The notes beneath the pieces are model-generated. The model did not search any database. It saw only the letters and a program-made list of their open reading frames with translations, and was not told the origin of the DNA. DNA of 32,091 nt from the NCBI GenBank assembly GCA_014381305.1, contig JACNLW010000066.1:1-32091 (forward strand), written 5' to 3'. Of the stretch, positions 27,401 to 32,091 are shown piece by piece. The translations under genes were made by a program, and so were the position numbers. Source of the stretch: Planctomycetota bacterium. Lineage in GTDB: Bacteria; Planctomycetota; Phycisphaerae; Phycisphaerales; SM1A02. The first letter of the stretch is position 1. Every line of letters starts with the position of its first letter.

Positions 27401-27841
27401 ACCTGTAACTGTGAAAACGTGGTATGCATTTTCTCCGTTTGATCCACCGGTATTGTCATCACCAAACAAGTCACCACTTATGATTGTTGGGTTTGCAAAA
27501 AGAATGCGCTCAGAAAGTGTACTCTCTGTTCCAGCAAACCCTCCATAGAGACCAATTCCATAACTTAATTCAAAAGTTGCAGTGCGGTCGTCTACACCAT
27601 CTGTGCGTGTTGGGATGTACGTTCCTGTGGCGATCCAAATATCATCATTTGTTAGTGCTGCATCAATCGCGTTATCTAGTGACTGGAATGCATTGGTCCA
27701 AGATGTGCCATCTCCGCCAAGAGGGGAGGATTGATCAACGAACCAAATGGTTCCACTTTGCCCGCTTGCGATTGTGGTAATGCATACGCTCCAAAGGAGG
27801 AACATGGAAATAGTTGTGGTTATCTTTCTCTTTTGCATCAT
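24458..27841 (-). CDS. Giant secreted beta-helix / FG-GAP / dockerin protein A
   Basis: The protein is 1127 aa. A signal peptide (about 1-28, cleaved near ASG-QS) is followed by IWFVDQ...GGDGTSWTNAF, the start of a right-handed parallel beta-helix of the polymorphic outer-membrane/choice-of-anchor type (to about residue 400). A module with the NW...P...DEALFD pattern follows (autotransporter-like beta segment, about 420-640). FG-GAP/VCBS repeats come next (ADFDGINGVDIAY, GDLDNDNTLDLVV, ADFDNDGDDDFVL, GDFDADGLTDIVS; about 715-1055). The C-terminus is a dockerin-like pair of calcium loops (DFDGSGIVDVDDLL, DLNGNGIVDVDDLL) ending GAWGPC. The ATG at 27841 is followed directly by a second ATG. A possible promoter (TTGCTG, 19 bp, GATAAT) lies in the 125-bp gap before it. 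It is a tandem paralog of the next gene. Confidence 0.88.
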   Translation of the reverse strand: MMQKRKITTTISMFLLWSVCITTIASGQSGTIWFVDQSSPLGGDGTSWTNAFQSLDNAIDAALTNDDIWIATGTYIPTRTDGVDDRTATFELSYGIGLYGGFAGTESTLSERILFANPTIISGDLFGDDNTGGSNGENAYHVFTVTGVTTNALTFDSIQISAGNALSAIDSTGGGIFIDDTTTKPIYINRCNIHRNTARIGGGIACNSAIVTLNITSTNIQHNMATLKGGGIFSAGSAVINTCLIAANRAHEEKGGAMLLLGDLEMRSTTVVQNEAQLIGGIAVEGATATIVNSILWDNDTEDGNEDQVQVPNGTLTITYSCVDNLSVSFMLYGNIDNNPRFIDNEGSGDENFRLKATSPCIDAAHNADVTVSPDLDGHLRFIDDPFTDNSGDNPPGDPVSDMGPYEYISSDAGFAGTRIWSGSNSNQFDDSFNWLPLEVPGLDDEALFDITSVTDIAFTPGTNVTLNSLTVASGVFSMNLSGTTIEVKDTNEAMSIGAFHDDAKLSIENGSLILDSSFEICGSHSTIQINSSALLQTTSLDISDGATLILSGTHAGNLVNSGGDLSPAGLDIATARITGNYDGPLIENKLYAGVMTFDIDGTLQGIDHDYVSIDGYADLIDLSVVLRYSPSWTPLESTSFDLISAAGGLTNLPRVLMSTGLPNELTTQWIGTASLRGGGETNVTTTGPILFGIANAVSITETPSDFLVADFDGINGVDIAYSATTTAGTGSVYVLLNNGMTAGVWQGFAAPIIIATGSTAEDIEVGDLDNDNTLDLVVANYNDNTVTILLNDGSASFTTTTLATGNGPISLAIGDFDTSDLLGLADIAVGCDSSTPVGVEMYTNATVMAARGPRVATFNYNSTWSTPIPTSIDPTDINDTKDLDRDLIILSNSGNSVTVKRGDGTGGTLDPLSMPIGLPTGSTPVAASFAALNGDTYEDYITINSAGNTISLLHGNGSSLNIPSTIPVGTQPQSIAVADFDNDGDDDFVLSAIGSTSLTRELTVIRNDTTVSTTTVLSDIGAPVASGSEPTLIATGDFDADGLTDIVSVIDLAPAMRANSPAISVYLNETALACPADFDGSGIVDVDDLLSLIAGFGSANPTLDLNGNGIVDVDDLLILIGAWGPC

Positions 27842-27966
27842 CTTGTTATTCGCACTAGGAACTGTAAGTATGCAGTAGAGAACAAGATTATCCAGTTAAA
27901 TACAGTTGATTCAGCAATGAAACTGTTACAGCGAGTCCGATAACAATATTATTCTTGTGTTCCTCG

Positions 27967-30900
27967 TTAGCAAGGACCCCACGCACCAATGAGAATGAGG
28001 AGGTCGTCAACATCAACAGTGCCTGATCCATCAATATCTAAGGCTGGATCTGCACTACCCCAGCCAGCAATGAGTGCAAGGAGATCATCCACATCTACAC
28101 TCCCAGAGCCATCTACATCAGCTGCACATGTTACTGCGGTGATATTTAAGTACAAACTTAAGGCAGGGGAGTTTGCTCTGAAATCAGGTGCTAAATCAAT
28201 GACTGAAACGATGTCTGTTAACCCGTCTTCATCAAAGTCTCCAGTAGCAACAAAGGTAGGATCGCTTCCATTTCCAACAGGATCTCCAATACCTAAGATG
28301 AGCGTCGATCCTGAAGAGTCATTTCTAATAATTGCAAGTTGTCGTTCGCCCAAAGCATCAAGTTCAGAAACAACCAAATCTTCGTCTCCGTCATTATCAA
28401 AATCAGTTGTTGCAATACTTAAAGGTTCATCGCCAATGGAAATGGTGGATGGGTTGTTTAAAGTTGAGCCCGTGCCAGTTAAAATACTCAAAGAATCTCC
28501 ACCGTTGTTTACGGTGATGTAATCTTCGTATGCATCTTCATTCAACGTGCCAATACTTGCACTAACTGGGCTACTACCACTTGGAAGTCCAAAGGGGAAT
28601 GCCATGAAATCAATTGTGTTTCCCGCGCCATCTCCACGTTTTACTGTGACAGAGTTCCCTCCATTGCTGAGAATAATAAGATCCAGATCCTTAGTGTCAT
28701 TTACATCAGTTGGATCAATCGATGTAGGCACAGGAGAAGCCCACGTTGAAGTCAGGCTAAACACTACAGCCCTCGATGCCAGTGTTGTTGAGTTTGTATA
28801 TACTTGCACGCCAACTGGGCTACTGCTTTCACAACCAACAGCAAGGTCTGGGAGATTTAATCCATCACTTGTATCAAGATCTGCAATCGCGAGACATATT
28901 GGACCAGTTCCAGTCGCAAGCGTTGTTGTAGTAAAGTTCCCAGTACCATCATTGAGCAGAATAGTCACTGTGTCATCGTCGTAATTAGTCACAGCGATAT
29001 CGATTGATCCATCACTATCGAGATCACCTATTTCAAGATCTTCTGCACTTGAACCCGCCGAGACACTGATCGGAGCTGCAAATCCCTGCCAAACGCCACC
29101 GGACATTCCCATGTTTAGTAGGATCTCAACTGATGCAGGGCCACCAATAAGTGAAGGTATCGACATAGCAATGTCTGATCCATTTACTCCATCAAAATCT
29201 GCAACAATGATATCGTTTGGTGTTCCACTAATTGCAGTTGTTGTACCACCATCAAAAAGAATTGGCCCTGTTGTGACAACTGTTGCATCGCCTCCGCCAA
29301 GGAGGCTTCCGTCTGTAGACCATTCACACCCAAGATTGCTTGGTAACCCACTGTACGTCATCACGCTTGGTGTTCCGGTGATAGTGGGTGTAGCACTGAT
29401 GAAATCAAACGTTTGATTGATTGATGGAGTCCAATCATATCGCAACTGAATCGCGACATTTGTTAGATCAGCAAATCCATTGATATTAAGATAATCATAA
29501 CTGATGCCCTGTGTTGAACCCTGAATATCAAAAACGATTTTACTTGGGAGGTAAGGATCTCGCGCGGGATCGGTCTCATTTAAACTACCAATGATAGTTG
29601 CGCTAGCAATGTTCGTTCCACCAAGGTCAATTACACCACCAGATACAAAAATATCAGAGGTGATCTCATTGCCTATGTTGAGCGTAGCGCCATTTTCTAC
29701 ATACAGATTGGTACTATAAAGAAACGAAGTACTATCAATCTCTAATTCATTCCACTCGCCAGAAATTCTCATGTCACCTTGTGCGTATACGCTTCCATTC
29801 TTAATACCCAGAAAGGAACGGGTCCCAGTTTGTCCAATTTGAATTGGATTCACAATGTTTCGGAATTGAAGAAAATACCCGTTCAGATCAAATTTTATCC
29901 TTCCTTGAGTAACATTAATGTTGTCTATAAGAATAGCTTCAGCAGCAACAACATCATGTATTCCTGATACATCAAACAATGCAGTGTCAAATTCGCCCGG
30001 AACACTGTTTGGCAACCAATTTCCTTCATCTTGAAACACTGTTGAGATTAATTCAGACCAAATGCGAACGCCATCTTGTCCAATAACCGCAGGTATCAAT
30101 TCGTAAGGTCCCATGTCAGCGATTGGGCTGCCTGTAGGATTATTGCCAGTATCTACAGTGTAGGGGTCATCAATAAAACGGAAGTTACCAGCAAGATCTA
30201 ACACAGTAGTAACTAACGTGTTGTCACCTGCGTCGATGCAAGGGGAGCCTTGGAATAAATGAAAATTTTCATCTCCAGTTCTGACCACACCATCATCTCC
30301 GAGTGGATTTGCAAAATGAGGGTTTGCAGCAATATTACCATTACCATTAAGATCATTTGGTAATTCTTCAATACAACTGTACCTCGCAGTCGCTGATGCA
30401 CCATTTCTATTAATCTGAGCAGTTGAACCATACGTGCTCTCGTTTCCCCAAAGAATCGAGTTATACACATCAACAGAAGAACCATGTGCAGAAACACCAC
30501 CAGTAAATATCGCAGCATTTTGAGAAATTGTTGTATTGGTGATAGAGATGTTTCCAGTGGCAATGATTCCGCCACCGATTGTAGATTCGTTTCCGGTAAT
30601 CTCACTTGTGTTGATAGAGAGATCACCATTGACATATACACCACCACCATACGACCCTGCGATGTTCAATTTAACCTTCACTTTGAGAAGCGATACACTT
30701 GAGCCAGAATCAACGCCGATCGCACCACCATCGATGGCATTGTTTCCTTGAATGCGACATAAATTCACTTCGAGTGGAACAGTTGTGGAATTGTGGATGT
30801 GAATACCACCACCAAGTTTTTCTATTGCATCATTGGCATTACCACCATAGATCCAAAATCCGTCAATCGTAATAGAGCCTGTGGTTACATTAGATGATGT

Positions 30901-31749
30901 GATTACGTGATATGCGTTTTCACTATTATTTCCACCGGCGTTATCATCACCATTGAGATCACCAGTAAGTATTGTGTGATGTAATGATACATCTCGATCC
31001 TCGACCGATAGTTCTGTTCCATCAAATCCGCCGTACATACTAACTGGTTCGCGGATAGTGAATGAAACGCTTCGAGGGTCGCCGATGTCTGTTTCTATAG
31101 TAGGGGTATAAGTTCCTTCAGCGATCCATATTTGATCTGTACTAACAGCAATTGCAAGTGCCTCTTCAATTGTACGGAACGCGTCACTCCAAGAAGTTCC
31201 TCCGCCAGTTGCAGGCGTATCTCGGTCAACATACCAGATGTTTCCAGTTCCGCCTCCGCTCGCAGCAGCGACCGTTAATTCTCCAAAACCGACTGCGCCA
31301 TTGTAACCACCGATTCGAACAAAGTATTCTGTTCCGGCAAACAGACTCATTTCAATTTCTGAATAATAAGATTGACAATTATTGTTTGTATTGGCACTAT
31401 CACCATTACATGCAATTTGGACAAGGCTTCCGCACGATCCACTATATAAAACCATAGAAGTGTCATAACTATCAACATTACAAGTAGAAAAGTTGTACGT
31501 GTCGTTCACAGTTGGAGTAAATACAAACCAAACGTCAGGGCTGCTATTCCAACCTAGATATGTTCCTGAACACATCGCTTCATCGGGATCAGGTTCATTG
31601 CTTGGAGTTGCACTCGATGTGTCAAAATAGTTTGGACCAGCGATAGATGCAGTCATTGCATCCCAACATTCATCACCACTTGTTTGGGCTTTTACTTGCG
31701 TGGCACAACAGAGTATCACAACAGATAGGATTGTAATTGTCTTAACCAT
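27967..31749 (-). CDS. Giant secreted PPC-like / beta-helix / FG-GAP / dockerin protein B
   Basis: The protein is 1260 aa. A signal peptide (about 1-21, cleaved near VKA-QT) is followed by a PPC-like beta domain (about 25-160; DVWFVFTPTVNDTYNFSTC, TSMVLYSGSCGSLVQIAC). The order then matches protein A. A beta-helix starts at IWYVDRDTPATGGGTSW; an autotransporter-like module has NWLPNSVPGEFDTALFD. FG-GAP/VCBS repeats follow (ADFDGVNGSDIAM, GDLDSDGSIDIAV, TDFDNDGDEDLVV, GDFDEDGLTDIVS). A C-terminal dockerin (DVDGSGSVDVDDLL, DIDGSGTVDVDDLL) ends GAWGPC. The extra N-terminal domain accounts for much of the size difference from protein A. A good AAGGTGAG ribosome site precedes ATG 31749. It is the first gene of a likely four-gene minus-strand unit. 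A surface or extracellular matrix role is inferred. Confidence 0.88.
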   Translation of the reverse strand: MVKTITILSVVILCCATQVKAQTSGDECWDAMTASIAGPNYFDTSSATPSNEPDPDEAMCSGTYLGWNSSPDVWFVFTPTVNDTYNFSTCNVDSYDTSMVLYSGSCGSLVQIACNGDSANTNNNCQSYYSEIEMSLFAGTEYFVRIGGYNGAVGFGELTVAAASGGGTGNIWYVDRDTPATGGGTSWSDAFRTIEEALAIAVSTDQIWIAEGTYTPTIETDIGDPRSVSFTIREPVSMYGGFDGTELSVEDRDVSLHHTILTGDLNGDDNAGGNNSENAYHVITSSNVTTGSITIDGFWIYGGNANDAIEKLGGGIHIHNSTTVPLEVNLCRIQGNNAIDGGAIGVDSGSSVSLLKVKVKLNIAGSYGGGVYVNGDLSINTSEITGNESTIGGGIIATGNISITNTTISQNAAIFTGGVSAHGSSVDVYNSILWGNESTYGSTAQINRNGASATARYSCIEELPNDLNGNGNIAANPHFANPLGDDGVVRTGDENFHLFQGSPCIDAGDNTLVTTVLDLAGNFRFIDDPYTVDTGNNPTGSPIADMGPYELIPAVIGQDGVRIWSELISTVFQDEGNWLPNSVPGEFDTALFDVSGIHDVVAAEAILIDNINVTQGRIKFDLNGYFLQFRNIVNPIQIGQTGTRSFLGIKNGSVYAQGDMRISGEWNELEIDSTSFLYSTNLYVENGATLNIGNEITSDIFVSGGVIDLGGTNIASATIIGSLNETDPARDPYLPSKIVFDIQGSTQGISYDYLNINGFADLTNVAIQLRYDWTPSINQTFDFISATPTITGTPSVMTYSGLPSNLGCEWSTDGSLLGGGDATVVTTGPILFDGGTTTAISGTPNDIIVADFDGVNGSDIAMSIPSLIGGPASVEILLNMGMSGGVWQGFAAPISVSAGSSAEDLEIGDLDSDGSIDIAVTNYDDDTVTILLNDGTGNFTTTTLATGTGPICLAIADLDTSDGLNLPDLAVGCESSSPVGVQVYTNSTTLASRAVVFSLTSTWASPVPTSIDPTDVNDTKDLDLIILSNGGNSVTVKRGDGAGNTIDFMAFPFGLPSGSSPVSASIGTLNEDAYEDYITVNNGGDSLSILTGTGSTLNNPSTISIGDEPLSIATTDFDNDGDEDLVVSELDALGERQLAIIRNDSSGSTLILGIGDPVGNGSDPTFVATGDFDEDGLTDIVSVIDLAPDFRANSPALSLYLNITAVTCAADVDGSGSVDVDDLLALIAGWGSADPALDIDGSGTVDVDDLLILIGAWGPC

Positions 31750-31798
31750 TTTCTCACCTTTTAGTACTCTTTTAACCAGAGATTCACTTCTGAATCAC

Positions 31799-31827
31799 GT
31801 ACTACTATGACACAACAAAACCAGCAA
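31799..31827 (-). promoter_or_regulatory. Possible promoter of the dockerin/FG-GAP gene unit
   Basis: On the minus strand, TTGCTG (31827-31822) and TAGTAC (31804-31799) are separated by 17 bp, about 50 bp before the start codon. A perfect inverted repeat, GATTCA-CTTC-TGAATC (31781-31796), would lie at the predicted transcription start and could be an operator or leader hairpin. The -10 match is weak. Confidence 0.33.
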
Positions 31828-31917
31828 GTCTAGAAAATACTTGGTTATTTCATCTATATATTGAAACACACGCTTTTATACGTCCGAAAACTTCAATTTC
31901 ACGCATCCACCCCGAAA

Positions 31918-32032
31918 TAAACTCACCCCCGGTGAGTTTATTGTTTTTTACTCAAAATATGCAAAAACTCACCGGGGGTGAGTTTTGACCCAATTCACTC
32001 CAAATCTGAATAAACTCACCGGGGGTGAGTTT
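31918..32032. repeat. Palindrome array 3 (ACTCACC-NNN-GGTGAGT family)
   Basis: Three strong palindromes are evenly placed. At 31918-31940 the arms are 10 bp with a CCC spacer; at 31964-31986 they are 10 bp with a GGG spacer; at 32012-32032 they are 9 bp with a GGG spacer. Centres are 46-47 bp apart. The first is followed on the plus strand by TTGTTTTTTA, so it could terminate transcription in that direction. The first differs in spacer orientation from the other two. The stretch 31750-32091 contains no gene that I can see; 32033-32091 shows nothing notable. Confidence 0.9.
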
Positions 32033-32091
32033 GCTTAAAAGGAATGACACACTTGCATTGATATTGCAGGTGCAGGATTTGACGCCGCGGG

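Noticed and set aside
27989-28984. Long plus-strand ORFs (up to 177 aa) opposite the FG-GAP/dockerin region
   Set aside because: They are antisense shadows of a repetitive coding sequence with Asp/Gly/Ser bias; the minus-strand frame has clear domains.

Overview
The window looks like chromosomal DNA of a planctomycete, most likely a marine Phycisphaerae-type bacterium. The grounds are three. There is a prepilin-like protein ending in the ADGHV-type motif common in Planctomycetota. There are several very long secreted proteins ending in a dockerin-like pair of calcium loops (GxVDVDDLL...GAWGPC). There are also FG-GAP/ASPIC-UnbV proteins. This placement is inference from family knowledge; no rRNA or tRNA gene is present to confirm it.

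Left part (1-9800), mostly housekeeping. A short degenerate repeat block and a terminator are followed by a minus-strand prepilin-like gene. A compact minus-strand operon follows: an RNase D-like exonuclease, a Cys/Met-metabolism PLP enzyme (1-nt TAATG overlap) and ruvB. Next is the chaperonin operon groES - unknown 75-aa ORF - groEL, preceded by a degenerate receiver-domain protein and closed by a strong terminator. Asparaginyl-tRNA synthetase (asnS) diverges from it.

Middle (9958-14420), plus strand. A 1141-aa secreted subtilisin-like protease carries a C-terminal dockerin. It is followed by a B12-binding-fold protein that has lost the cobalamin-ligating histidine and may be coupled to a 40-codon upstream ORF.

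Right part (14450-32091), accessory in character. Two tandem, diverged paralogs (825 and 884 aa) encode secreted all-helical proteins with four internal LTxxQ-like units. Their last 35 codons plus about 150 bp of downstream DNA form a 254-bp perfect repeat. This block contains a family of palindromes (ACTCACC-3 nt-GGTGAGT). The same palindrome recurs at the end of the convergent gene, where it encodes that protein's last residues, and three more times at 31918-32032. Between the palindrome clusters lies a probable four-gene minus-strand unit: two tandem giant beta-helix/FG-GAP/dockerin proteins, a CRTAC1-like FG-GAP/ASPIC lipoprotein and a 940-aa FAD/Fe-S dehydrogenase of the YdiJ/GlcD type.

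The most unusual signal is the palindrome family with its 254-bp identical 3' blocks. It could be a terminator/repeat family spread by gene conversion, a dispersed operator set, or a small mobile repeat. The sequence alone does not decide between these.
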